From the NCBI GenBank assembly GCA_030068145.1, contig JAPJBO010000563.1, forward strand, positions 1 to 64,000: a DNA stretch of 64,000 bases, in the 5' to 3' direction. Source of the DNA: Diplonema papillatum. Lineage: Eukaryota; Euglenozoa; Diplonemea; Diplonemida; Diplonemidae. The notes under the pieces are model-generated. The model was not told the DNA's origin. It ran no database searches and saw nothing but the letters and a program-made list of their open reading frames with translations. A program made the position numbers and the translations under genes. Below are positions 17,827 to 26,773 of this stretch, piece by piece; positions within the stretch are counted from its first letter, which is position 1, and every line of letters starts with the position of its first letter.

Positions 17827-18304
17827 CGACAAGACCAACGCTGCTTGGTGGCAGCGGGAACCCTCGCAATTGTACAGTCCGCCGCGTGTGCCAACGGGAA
17901 GGCCAGCGCAACAACCTACGAGGTTCACAGGGTCATGGTCTGGGCAGCGGTTAGGACGGTGACACTGCGAGTATACAACGCTACCAACCAGGTTGTGTTG
18001 ACGAAGGATGTCGCGTACAGTCGTCGCTTATACGCGCTCGAGCAAGAGTGTGGTGTTCGTCGGGACGACAAGACTGGAATGCGGAGTCAATTTGGATGTT
18101 GACGCTGTGTTTAATAGCTTAAGAATGAGCGAGACTGAAAATGTTGCGTACAGCGTCGCTTACACGCGCTCGAGCAAGAGTGCGGTGTTCGTCGGGACGA
18201 CAAGAATGGAATGCGGAGTCAATTTGGACGTTGACGCTGTGTTTAATAGCTTAAGAATGAGCGAGACTGAAAATGTTGCGTCGGCCGTGTCGGGTGACAA
18301 GTAG
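17827..18304 (+). CDS. exon with a duplicated 45-residue segment, unknown product
   Basis: Reads AGTLAIVQSAACANGKASAT, VWAAVRTVTLRVYNATNQVV, LTKDVAYS, then twice VAYTRSSKSxVFVGTTR, ECGVNLDVDAVFNSLRMSET, ENVA, and ends ASAVSGDK with a TAG at 18302. The segment at 18012-18145 is repeated at 18146-18280. The first copy has one extra base near its start (CAGTCGTCG against CAGCGTCG), so the two parts are in different frames unless an intron intervenes. The alternating hydrophobic pattern suggests beta structure. No family was recognised. Confidence 0.4.
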
Positions 18305-18359
18305 CGGCGCAAGAAAACGCAAACAGGGACCGAACCCGTAAAAGTGTGAAACGGGGCCT

Positions 18360-20365
18360 CCGAAGGCGACGGGGCTGCGCCGGGCGGAGCTCCGGCGGTC
18401 CGACGACGTCAAACTCGGGAACGTAAGGGACCCTCGTGTAGATGCGCCGTGGTGAAACGGAGCCCCTGAAGGCGACGTGGCCCCTGAGGCTGCAAGGAAT
18501 TCCACCGGACGGAGCTCCGGCGGCCCAAGTACGTCAAACTCGGGAACGTAAGAGACCCTCGTGCAGCTGCGCCCCCTCGAAGGCGACGTGGCCGCTGAGG
18601 CTCCAACTACGTCAAACTCGGGAACGTAAGGGACCCTCGTGTAGATGCGCCATGGGGAAACGAAGCCCCTGAAGGCGACGTGGCCCCTGAGGCTGCAAGG
18701 AATTCCACCGGACGGAGCTCCGGCGGCCCAACTACGTCAAACTCGGGAACGTAAGAGACCCTCGTGCAGCTGCGCCCCCTCGAAGGCGACGTGGCCGCTG
18801 AGGCTCCAACTACGTCAAACTCGGGAACGTAAGGGACCCTCGTGTAGATGCGCCATGGGGAAACGAAGCCCCTGAAGGCGACGTGGCCCCTGAGGCTGCA
18901 AGGAATTCCACCGGACGGAGCTCCGGCGGCCCAGCTACGTCAAACTCGGGAACGTAAGAGACCCTCGTGCAGCTGCGCCCCCTCGAAGGCGACGTGGCCC
19001 CTGAGGCTGCGAGGAATTCCACCGGACGGAGCTCCGGCGGCTCAACTACGTCAAACTCGGGAACGTAAGGGACGTGTAGATGCGCCGTGGTGAAACGGAG
19101 CCCCTGAAGGCGACGTGGCCCCGGAGGCTGCGAGGAATTCCACCGGACGGCCCAACTACGTCAAACTCGGGAACGTAAGAGACCCTCGTGCAGCTGCGCC
19201 CCCTCGAAGGCGACGTGGCCCCCGAGGCTGCGAGGAATTCCACCGGACGGAGCTCCGGCGGCCCAACTACGTCAAACTCGGGAACGTAAGAGACCCTCGT
19301 GCAGCTGCGCCCCCTCGAAGGCGGCGTGGCCGCTGAGGCTCCAACTACGTCAAACTCGGGAACGTAAGGGACCCTCGTGTAGATGCGCCATGGGGAAACG
19401 AAGCCCCTGAAGGCGACGTGGCCCCTGAGGCTGCAAGGAATTCCACCGGACGGAGCTCCGGCGGCCCAACTACGTCAAACTCGGGAACGTAAGAGACCCT
19501 CGTGCAGCTGCGCCCCCTCGAAGGCGACGTGGCCCCCGAGGCTGCGAGGAATTCCACCGGACGGAGCTCCGGCGGCCCAACTACGTCAAACTCGGGAACG
19601 TAAGGGACGTGTAGATGCGCCGTGGTGAAACGGAGCCCCTGAAGGCGACGTGGCCCCGGAGGCTGCGAGGAATTCCACCGGACGGAGCTCCGGCGGCCCA
19701 ACTACGTCAAACTCGGGAACGTAAGAGACCCTCGTGCAGCTGCGCCCCCTCGAAGGCGACGTGGCCGCTGAGGCTCCAACTACGTCAAACTCGGGAACGT
19801 AAGGGACCCTCGTGTAGATGCGCCATGGGGAAACGAAGCCCCTGAAGGCGACGTGGCCCCTGAGGCTGCGAGGAATTCCACCGGACGGAGCTCCGGCGGC
19901 CCAACTACGTCAAACTCGGGAACGTAAGAGACCCTCGTGCAGCTGCGCCCCTCGAAGGCGACGTGGCCCCCGAGGCTGCGAGGAATTCCACCGGACGGAG
20001 CTCCGGCGGCTCAACTACGTCAAACTCGGGAACGTAAATGCGCCGTGGTGAAACGGAGCCTCTGAAGGCGACGTGGCCCCTGAGGCTGCAAGGAATTCCA
20101 CCGGACGGAGCTCCGGCGGCCCAACTACGTCAAACTCGGAAACGTAAGAGACCCTCGTGCAGCTGCGCCCCCTCGAAGGCGACGTGGCCCCCGAGGCTGC
20201 GAGGAATTCCGCCGGACGGAGCTCCGGCGGCCCAACTACGTCAAACTCGGGAACGTAAGGGACCCTCGTATAGATGCGCCGTGGTGAAACGGAGCCCCTG
20301 GAGGCGACGTGGCCCCTGAGGCTGCGAGGAATTCCACCGGACGGAGTTCCGGCGGCCCAACTACC
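18360..20365 (+). repeat. compound minisatellite with 111/203-base periods
   Basis: Fourteen copies of the core GGAATTCCACCGGACGGAGC are spaced either about 103-122 bases or about 200 bases apart. The longer spacing arises when an extra 90-base block (GAGGCTCCAACTACGTCAAA...ATGCGCCATGGGGAAACG) is present. Each unit also carries CTACGTCAAACTCGGGAACG. Open frames in several phases are by-products of the repeat. Confidence 0.9.
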
Positions 20366-20810
20366 GGGAACTTGCGCGCAAAGCATCGCATGCCCCACAC
20401 GGTGGGGCATGCCGCTCGTAGCAAAAAGCGAAGCTCAAACCCGAGGTGGCTTGAAGCCTTCGTCTGGTGGCCAACGGCTCCGGGGCTTGGGTCCGAGGAT
20501 AACAACAGAAATAGGGTGTGTGCACACCCTATTTGCGGGTGTGACACACCCTTTTGGAAAGTCTGGTTCCACTCGAGCAAAAGTTGCTGGAGTTCGCCGT
20601 GTACGGCGGTTAGAACCCCGAACCATGGTACCAGTGGGTATGCCCATGTCGACCCTGTCATACAAAACCCAGAATGATCTGCAGGTGTCCCGTCCACACG
20701 TCACCTCTCTCGCCTAGCAAGGAGTTAACCAACATAAATACGGGACTCTCACCCTCTGTGGATACCCCATTCCAGGGGACTTACCTCGACGTCAGTTGTG
20801 CCTCTACTGT
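20366..20810. other. unassigned stretch with hairpins
   Basis: CATGCCCCACACGGTGGGGCATG at about 20390 and ATAGGGTGTG-TG-CACACCCTAT at about 20512 are strong stem-loops. The first pairs over about ten bases and its GCATGCCCCACACGGTGGG arm also occurs at about 17780. No gene is visible. Confidence 0.5.
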
Positions 20811-20811
20811 G

Positions 20812-20989
20812 AGCCGGTCCATCCCCTCTTGATAGACCGTGATAGACTGAAGAATACAGCACCGGGCAATTCGATGCAGCTCTAGGGACTAGGGACGGAC
20901 CTGATCGACCGTGGTGGACCGTGATTCACTGTGATAAACAGCGGCAGGCACTTCGATGCAGTTACAAGAGATCGAGACGGACCGGCTCA
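20812..20989. mobile_element. MITE family D, copy 1
   Basis: A 178-base unit with terminal inverted repeats TGAGCCGGTCCATCCC and, at the other end, GGACCGGCTCA. Internal landmarks are GATAGACCGTGATAGACTGA and CAGCGGCAGGCACTTCGATG. The flanks carry TACTG on both sides, a likely 5-base target duplication. Related copies are at 36666-36848 and 60962-61143 (reversed), with a degraded one near 50376-50478. Confidence 0.85.
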
Positions 20990-21754
20990 TACTGGTACAG
21001 ACAGCGATACAGAAGAGGAAGGGAAAGGTGCGGGGGAAGAAAAACGGAATACAAAGGAAAAAGCGGGCAGAAGTTCCGCAGAACTGCAAAAAAAAGAAAA
21101 AGAAAAAATCCAGTCTAGAATCTAAGTCTTAGGGGACCCCACTGACTGGGAAGAACGGTCCGAGAAAGCCACCCGGCTGCTGAACCGACGGGGGTTTTTC
21201 AGTCGGGGACTTCTCGTCCCACGGAAGTCTACAATTCTGATTTGGGTGACACCAAAAATCGGGGGGGGCGTCTCCTCTTTTTTGTTGAACGCGTACACCT
21301 TCCTCCCGAGCTGCTAAACGCAAATGTACCCTGTGTTTCGTGTGGAAGGGGGGATGCATGCACCCGTTCTTTTTTGCACCACTTCATGTGGTCAGCAGCA
21401 AGATTAGCAGCTTTCTGACTTCACCTTTTACTCCAACCATACGGCGCGCGGCAAGCAGAGCAGGAGCGGTGGACGAGAGTGACAGACACAAGCATAGGAG
21501 TGAGGATATTATTAACCACATCCGGACGAACTACGCCATTGGGCGTAGTTACTTCATTAATTCGCGGGTATCTGCAAGACGCCACGGTGCCCGTCCTGGG
21601 TCACTTCCACGTGTATTCATTCAGCGTCGGGGTGCGCATTCGAAAGATCTGCCACAAAATCTTTCAAATGCCCCTCGATTCCCATCTTTGACCTACGAAA
21701 CCCCCTTATTGAGTATGACCCAAGGTTTGCCTTGAAAGGTCCATTTCCCCAAAA

Positions 21755-21970
21755 TACTCGAGGGACTGCCTTGTGCTCATTTCGAAGGAGGCTAGAGGGG
21801 GAGAAAACAATACAACTACAAAGTGGGTCTTTTTTTGTTGAACGCTTACGCCCGCCACTAAACCCAGGGTTACCTGTGTTTCGTGTGGGCTACAGCACGT
21901 TTACCTCCTTTGATCTATCGCAACTGGCAGTCTCCTCAAGCATTTCCTACAAAGCAGGTGCCTATACAAA
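21755..21970 (+). mobile_element. SINE-like repeat A, near full length
   Basis: Starts ACTCGAGGGACTGCCTTGTG, continues ACAATACAACTACAAAGTGG, GCCCGCCACTAAACCCAG, and ends AGCAGGTGCCTATAC plus an A-run. The A-run abuts the candidate exon at 21982. The same unit is at 30953-31155. Confidence 0.85.
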
Positions 21971-21981
21971 AAAAATAGCAC

Positions 21982-22061
21982 CCATCCTCCGTCCGTATGC
22001 GGTGAATAACTCGCAGCCTCAGTTCGCTCAGGATCCGGGGTTGTACGAACACAGCGTGAAC
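21982..22061 (-). CDS. possible 80-base exon between two repeats
   Basis: On the minus strand an acceptor (ACGCGCAG, directly after repeat F) precedes GTTCACGCTGTG and a donor GG/GTGCTA follows at 21982. The frame reads VHAVFVQPRILSELRLRVIH then RIRTED. The plus strand is also open here (APILRPYAVNNSQPQFAQDP), so strand is uncertain. High C/G third positions favour coding on one of them. Confidence 0.3.
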
Positions 22062-22065
22062 CTGC

Positions 22066-22128
22066 GCGTTTATTTTTAGAGCGTACGTTCGCTTGGGGGA
22101 TTGAAAGTCTCCGGGTGACCATTGTCAT
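22066..22128 (+). repeat. dispersed repeat F
   Basis: TATTTTTAGAGCGTACGTTC, then a shortened middle and AAGTCTCCGGGTGACCATTG. In minus orientation its A-rich end touches the acceptor of the exon at 22061. Confidence 0.65.
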
Positions 22129-22195
22129 TTTTTGTTGGCCGGTGAGAATGACAACGTAAGCGTCGCGACAAGAATCCGTTGACTACTGGCGAGCC

Positions 22196-22560
22196 CACGT
22201 GCAACGCGCCGCTGTGAGCTGATATTGCCCAGTGTTGCTGCAGCAGAGGGGATTGCAAGAACGTGCTTGGAATGGGTATGTGCTCAACACCGCACTGGTC
22301 CCGTCTGCGCCGTGTTTCGGTCCTTTAAGCCGCGGACACATAAGGCGGACCATCACCAGCGCGGAACCTGAGTGTCTGCAGACAGGACTGCGGTGTGAGT
22401 CTGGTTTGTCAGGCGGCTGTTCGTAGCTCGTCACAGCCAGGACCACCCGTGCTACTAGAGCACAGGCGAATCCGTCACGGGGAGAAGGCCCCTACAACCG
22501 TGTCTGAGCAATCAGATAAAAAACTCAGGGCACTCGCCCTGATTGTGACTGCGACTCGCT
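22196..22560 (+). repeat. dispersed repeat E, copy 1
   Basis: A well conserved unit of about 280 bases containing GATTGCAAGAACGTGCTTGG, GTGTTTCGGTCCTTTAAGCC, CTGCAGACAGGACTGCGGTG and GAGAAGGCCCCTACAACCGT. Copies at 48230-48515 and 56085-56345 are close to identical. No open frame is convincingly coding, so a non-coding RNA or recently spread repeat is possible. Confidence 0.8.
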
Positions 22561-22619
22561 AGGCACGCAGGGCACTGACTTGTCTTCTTTTTACGGTTGC
22601 TGCAGCAGAGGGGAGGGGT

Positions 22620-22802
22620 CTAGTCGTGAGATACAGTGCTCGATAAGTTGGCGAAGAGGCGCAGAGCCCACCGGTAACCGCAGTAGAGAGTGATGAACGC
22701 GGCCTCGGATGCTGCGATCCAGAACGTCAGCACAGCGACGACCTGCCTCACGGCTGCGACAGGCGTGGCGTCTGTTTGGACGGTGTGGTTGAAATACACG
22801 GA
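22620..22802 (-). CDS. candidate C-terminal exon of the TMEM161-like gene
   Basis: An acceptor TTGTTAG precedes TCCGTGTATTTC at 22802 and the frame ends in TAG at 22620, giving exactly 60 codons. It reads SVYFNHTVQTDATPVAAVRQ, then a membrane helix VVAVLTFWIAASEAAFITLY and CGYRWALRLFANLSS. The position of R-x-V and the closing helix resemble the end of TMEM161 proteins. The long exon at 31598-32817 (same strand) lacks exactly this part. Its donor is phase 2 while this acceptor is phase 0, so at least one more small exon would be needed. It may instead belong to another membrane protein. Confidence 0.45.
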   Translation of the reverse strand, partial: SVYFNHTVQTDATPVAAVRQVVAVLTFWIAASEAAFITLYCGYRWALRLFANLSSTVSHD

Positions 22803-22849
22803 CTAACAAGCCGAAGAAGCGAGAAGCACGTCGAACTACCATGTACAAA

Positions 22850-23170
22850 GGGCCTGAATCCTCTTCAAAAGAACGTCGGCGGGCTTGATCGGGCTTGAAC
22901 TACACGTACAAACGGCATGATTCCTCCTCAAAAGCACGAACTACATGTACAACGGGTCTGATTCCTCTTCAAAAGCACGTCGGCGTGCTTGAACTACGTG
23001 TAAAAGTACATCGGCGTGCTTGAACTACATGTACAAAGGGCCTGAATCCTCTTCAAAGAACGTCGGCGGGCTTGAACGACACGTACAAAGGGCTTGATTC
23101 CTCTTCAAAGCACGTCGGCGTGCTTGAATTACGTGTAAAAGTACATCGGCGTGCTTGAACTACATGTACA
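22850..23170 (+). repeat. tandem repeat, about 60-base blocks
   Basis: Five or six imperfect blocks of GAACTACATGTACAAAGGGC, CTGAATCCTCTTCAAAGAAC and GTCGGCGGGCTTGAAC. Some blocks lack the middle part. Confidence 0.85.
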
Positions 23171-23271
23171 AACCTGTCCTGCTGCCCCAGCGGGGCTAGT
23201 AGTAGTAGTGTGAACTTGATATGCAGCAACAATCTGTGACGACAGACTGCACAATAGCAGTATGTGTCATC

Positions 23272-23536
23272 CTAATCCGGGAGCAAGTCAGGGAGAAGAA
23301 CGGAGCAATCTTTACAAACAAACGAGTGACATAAGGTGGCCGCTTGAGCGGCGCCAATCCGAGCGCACACAGCAGCAGTGACGCGTCGGCAGTATTTGCA
23401 CTTCAGGATGAAGATCAGGATCAAGAGGATTAAAAGCGCAACCCCCGAAAAAAAAAAAAGCCGAACCGGGTAAGAAATGGAGTACCTTGGATCGGGCCAA
23501 ACTCGTGCGCTGCCAAAGATGACGGGACCACTGACG
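23272..23536 (-). CDS. candidate exon, single-pass membrane protein end
   Basis: On the minus strand, after an acceptor (CTCTCGTAG or CGTCAG near 23536-23530), an open frame reads SGPVIFGSARVWPDPRYSIS, then a membrane helix LFFFSGVALLILLILIFIL and a cysteine-rich tail KCKYCRRVTAAVCARIG, ending LLPDLLPD with TAG at 23272. Third positions favour C or G. A run of 12 T at 23448-23459 encodes the start of the helix and is a likely slippage spot. A donor-like GTAAAG inside the tail might end the exon earlier. Family unknown. Confidence 0.45.
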
Positions 23537-23604
23537 CTACGAGAGAGCCGAATGTCAGCAGGGGCGACGGGAGTTCATTGGCCTGTGTTGTGTGTGCATG
23601 CGTT

Positions 23605-23672
23605 TTTTTTTTTAGAGTGAAATTTCGCTTGAGACCCCGGGGGGTTTACGGTCTCCGGGTGACCTTTGACAA
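23605..23672 (+). repeat. dispersed repeat F
   Basis: A T-run then TTTAGAGTGAAATTTCGCTT, GGGGGGTTTACGGTCTCCGG and GTGACC. It lies about 70 bases upstream (minus strand) of the membrane exon acceptor. Confidence 0.75.
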
Positions 23673-23712
23673 TACGGGAAGATATCCTTTATGCTTTGCT
23701 TGTTCTTAATGG

Positions 23713-24051
23713 TGGTATGGTCCTTTAACGGAGTGAGCTGATGCCTTTCATCTCACCTTAAAAACACGGCTGAGTCACGCATGCTCTTGACAGACGCTAT
23801 CGTCCGACATTTCGCACGCGCGTCGCAGTCGTTGGGTGGTATTGACAAGGGGTTTCATCAGACACTCGGATGAGCTTCGTTACTTCACCGTCTTCTTGTT
23901 GCGTTCGTGGTATGGTCCTTTGACAGAGTGAGCTGATGCCTCTCATCTCACCTTGAACACGGCTGAGTCACGCATGCTCTTGACAGACGCTAGCGTCCGA
24001 CATTTCGCACGCGCGTCGCAGTCGTTGGGTGGTATTGACAAGGGGTTTGTC
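23713..24051 (+). repeat. two-copy tandem duplication, period 196
   Basis: GGTATGGTCCTTTAACGGAG, CACGGCTGAGTCACGCATGC and GGGTGGTATTGACAAGGGGT at 23713-23855 recur at 23909-24051 with few changes. The second copy runs straight into a 28S fragment, so this may be spacer-derived. Confidence 0.85.
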
Positions 24052-24262
24052 TAGGTTAGGAAGAGCCGGCATCGAAGGATCAAAAAGCAACGTCGCTATG
24101 AACGCTTGGCTGCCACAAGCCAGTTATCCCCTGTGGAAATTTTTCTGTCACCTCCGACTTTATCCCTTGAACATCAAGCGAGGGCAAAGGATCGTTGGGC
24201 CATGCTTTCACACCGAGGATCGGTAATGAAGATCGTGTATCGAGCAAGCTTTTACCGTTATG
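24040..24262 (-). pseudogene. 28S rRNA fragment 3 (3' region)
   Basis: Plus-orientation landmarks AAGGATCAAAAAGCAACGTC, GCTATGAACGCTTGGCTGCC and CACAAGCCAGTTATCCC are the reverse complement of the conserved region near the 3' end of LSU rRNA. Homology fades around 24260. The same region is present at 58590-58885. Confidence 0.85.
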
Positions 24263-24285
24263 CTCTACTTGTTCTTAATGGTGGT

Positions 24286-24367
24286 CGAAATACTCGAGGG
24301 ACTGCCTTGTGCTCATTTCGAAGGAGGCTAGAGGGGGAGAAAACAATACAACTCCAAAGTGGGTCAT
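24286..24367 (+). mobile_element. SINE-like repeat A, 5' part only
   Basis: ACTCGAGGGACTGCCTTGTG to CAACTCCAAAGTGGGTC, then unrelated sequence. It shows that family A can also lose its 3' end. Confidence 0.75.
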
Positions 24368-24529
24368 TTTTGTGTCTAACAAATGCAATTTGTCAAGAAC
24401 AAAAACAGATCGATGGCAGCGTACTGCAGAGCATGAGGCGTGAGCAACGTATTCGAACTTCCAACTCCATCACGTGGTGTTGTGTTATTTCGTGTGTGTG
24501 TTCCGTGGGGTTGGAATCCTTTCTGCTTC

Positions 24530-24750
24530 TTCGCTATTCCCTGGGAAGTCGATAGAACGCATGTGGCTCCGTTCTCCAAGGGGGAGAACTAAAACAGGGG
24601 GCAAACGGTGGGGCCTGCGTTTGTCAGTTTTTTTGCATACAACCCTCCAACCTCGCTTTTGGCGAGTGGATATGAGGAGTTCGCTCAGAAACGTAAGGAT
24701 TTTCAACTTGACGCGCCGAAGGCGCTCAAGCAAGCTTGCTAGGTGGGTTG
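24530..24750 (+). repeat. dispersed repeat L, copy 1
   Basis: GGGAAGTCGATAGAACGCAT, GTGGCTCCGTTCTCCAAGGG, GCGGCTTACG-free middle, GAGTTCGCTCAGAAACGTAA and TTGACGCGCCGAAGGCGCTC. The second copy is at 40430-40660 in the same orientation. The opening TTCTTCGCTATTCCCTGGG resembles the 3' part of family B, so L may be another retroposon subfamily. Confidence 0.75.
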
Positions 24751-25165
24751 TGCATGCTGTTTGTGTAATGCGGGTGTCGTGCGCGGAGTCTTCATTGCAC
24801 CACGATATGCGGGAATCCATGGCGAGAAGCCTCGGGTAGATACGAGCAAAGGGACGAGAGCTGTTGGGGAATTGTCGGGCATAATCTTGAACATTCATGT
24901 GCACCCACAACTTTCCCACAAAATGTGGTCAGGATAGCCACGACGTTTGCCCACAAGACATTGCGGCTATGGTGGCTGGAGTATTTTCCCCCCATGACCC
25001 AGGGAAATTGGGGTCCTTCGTCGCATGATACGTAGGAAAAAGCTCGTATCGACGGAATAGGTTTCAACCCCTGACATTTGATTATATGCCCATTTTCAAT
25101 GGGTCGCAAAAAGATTCCAGCTACAATATGCCACAATGTGGTGTGATACGGCTCCCAGAGTGGGG
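24751..25165. other. no recognisable feature
   Basis: Low-complexity-free sequence with short open frames on both strands but no motif, rRNA or repeat match that I could see. Confidence 0.35.
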
Positions 25166-25345
25166 TATGAAACCTTGAGGAACTAGCCCCCTGTGTTTTT
25201 TCACCACGGTGCTGTGCGCACCTCGTTCTTCGTCTCAGGTTTCGCTCGTGAACGCAGACCAATCCAAAGTCAGAGCTCATCAGTGGGTCCTTTGGATGGG
25301 GATTTTCAGTCCTGTTCCGGTGCGAGCACAACTTGGTTTCATTGT
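25166..25345 (+). repeat. dispersed repeat H, copy 1
   Basis: TATGAAACCTTGAGGAACTA, CGTCTCAGGTTTCGCTCGTG and AACGCAGACCAATCCAAAGT, shared with 55646-55812 at roughly 80 percent identity. A purine/T run follows at 25369. Confidence 0.75.
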
Positions 25346-25436
25346 ATTTTCCTTCCTTCATTCGTTTAAAAAAAAAGGGGGGGGTTTGGGTGGGATTGTG
25401 GCTCGTCGGAGGGGGTGTCACGTTGGCATACCGGAG

Positions 25437-25575
25437 TGAGGCGCAGGTCGAGGAGTAGAAGCGCCATCATCGCAGCCGCCGGTGCTAGCAAGACAATGGC
25501 TGTGCGCGGCAAAAGCAAAACAGCGCGCGAGTGCACACCGGACAGGGTCCGCCTACGTTTTGATTGCGAGTGTGT
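25437..25575 (-). CDS. possible exon with hydrophobic segment
   Basis: A minus-strand frame reads RRTLSGVHSRAVLLLPRTAI then VLLAPAAAMMALLLLDLRLT and meets a donor P/GTATGC at about 25437. It might be a signal-anchor exon. No family was recognised and the start is not defined. Confidence 0.25.
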
Positions 25576-25799
25576 GGTGAGAGACTGGGGGCGGAAAGAT
25601 TTTCTGCCTCCTTGGAGAGCATACTGTTACAGCTAAAAAGGAACATTGGCGGTTTAACCTGAACACGTACAGGTCAAACCGCACAAACTGAACGTCTGTA
25701 ACCATTCAACCATGTTTCGCCTTCTGCAGGGGTTGCCCTCCGGCTAGGCTCCTCAGCTTCCGATGTACAAATCTACACGCGTAGATCCACTATAGCCCA

Positions 25800-26490
25800 C
25801 AGTGTGGGCAGACTCGCAAATCCAGTCGAGGAACACGCGCACACCCAGTATGGAATCCACACCCGCAAATCCAGTGTGATGCCCCGCAAACCGCAAACCC
25901 GCAAACCCAATGTGAGATCCACACCCGGAAATCCAGTGTGGACACACCGCAAGTCCGGTGTGAAATCCACCCCCGGAAATCCAGTGTGAGATCCACCCGC
26001 ACACCCGGAAATCCAGTGTGAGATCCACACCCGCAAATTTAGTGTGGCACACCCGGAAATCCAGTGTGAGATCCACACCCGCAAATTTAGTGTGGGCACA
26101 TCCGGAAATCCAGTGTGAAGTCCACATCCGCAAATTTGGTGGGCACACCCGGAAATCCAGTGTGAAATCCACACCCGCAAATTTAGTGTGCACACCCGGA
26201 AATCCAGTGTGAGATCCACACCCGCAAATTTAGTGTGCACACCCGCAAATCCAGTGTGAGATCGGGTGTGGATCTCACACTGAATTTCCGGATGCGGATG
26301 TCACACTGGATTTCCGGGTGTGGATTTCACACTGTGTGGATCTCACACTGGATTTGCGGGTGTGGATCTCACACCCGCAAATTTAGTGTGGGCACATCCG
26401 CAAATCCAGTGTGATATCCGCATCCGGAAATCCAGTGTAAGATCCACGCCCGCAAATCCAGTGCGGGCACACCCGCAAATCCGGTGCTAT
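25800..26490. repeat. CACACCCGCAAATCCAGTGTG minisatellite with internal inversion
   Basis: About 25 imperfect units built from CACCCGGAAATCCAGTGTGA and GATCCACACCCGCAAATTTA. At 26264 the array switches strand (GGTGTGGATCTCACACTGAA...) and at about 26372 switches back. Each unit is close to self-complementary (CACACTGGATTTGCGGGTGTG), so hairpins and inversion within the array are easy. Confidence 0.9.
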
Positions 26491-26594
26491 TTGGCGCAGG
26501 GGGCAGGTCTTGCTTTACTTTTATCTTCGTCATGAAGACCCGCCCCCAGGCAATCCCGACTGTCGACGGTCGCGAAAGGTTTGCGCCCTATAGT

Positions 26595-26760
26595 GATGAG
26601 GTGGTTGACCAGGCCCCCACAGGTGCTTATGCAAAAAAGGAAACCCGAGATGACATGCGCGAAGTTCTTGGAGTCGGATCTCTTGAGCGCCTTGTTCGAG
26701 TCGCGGAGGAGGAACGTCTGCAGGTACGTCTTAGCAAGCGCCGCGCAGCACGAACGATGT
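26595..26760 (-). pseudogene. partial copy of the TMEM161-like exon end
   Basis: 26659-26745 repeats 31598-31695 of the TMEM161-like exon (codons for AKTYLQTFLLRDSN and KRSDSKNFA) with a gap in the middle. At the exon border the GTATGT donor of the parent reads GCATGT here. It directly precedes the 43-base satellite. A truncated duplicate. Confidence 0.8.
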
Positions 26761-26773
26761 TTGATCGGACAGT

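Noticed and set aside
18360-20365. Possible CRISPR array because of regular spacing
   Set aside because: The spacers are themselves repeats and the host is a eukaryote; it is a compound minisatellite.
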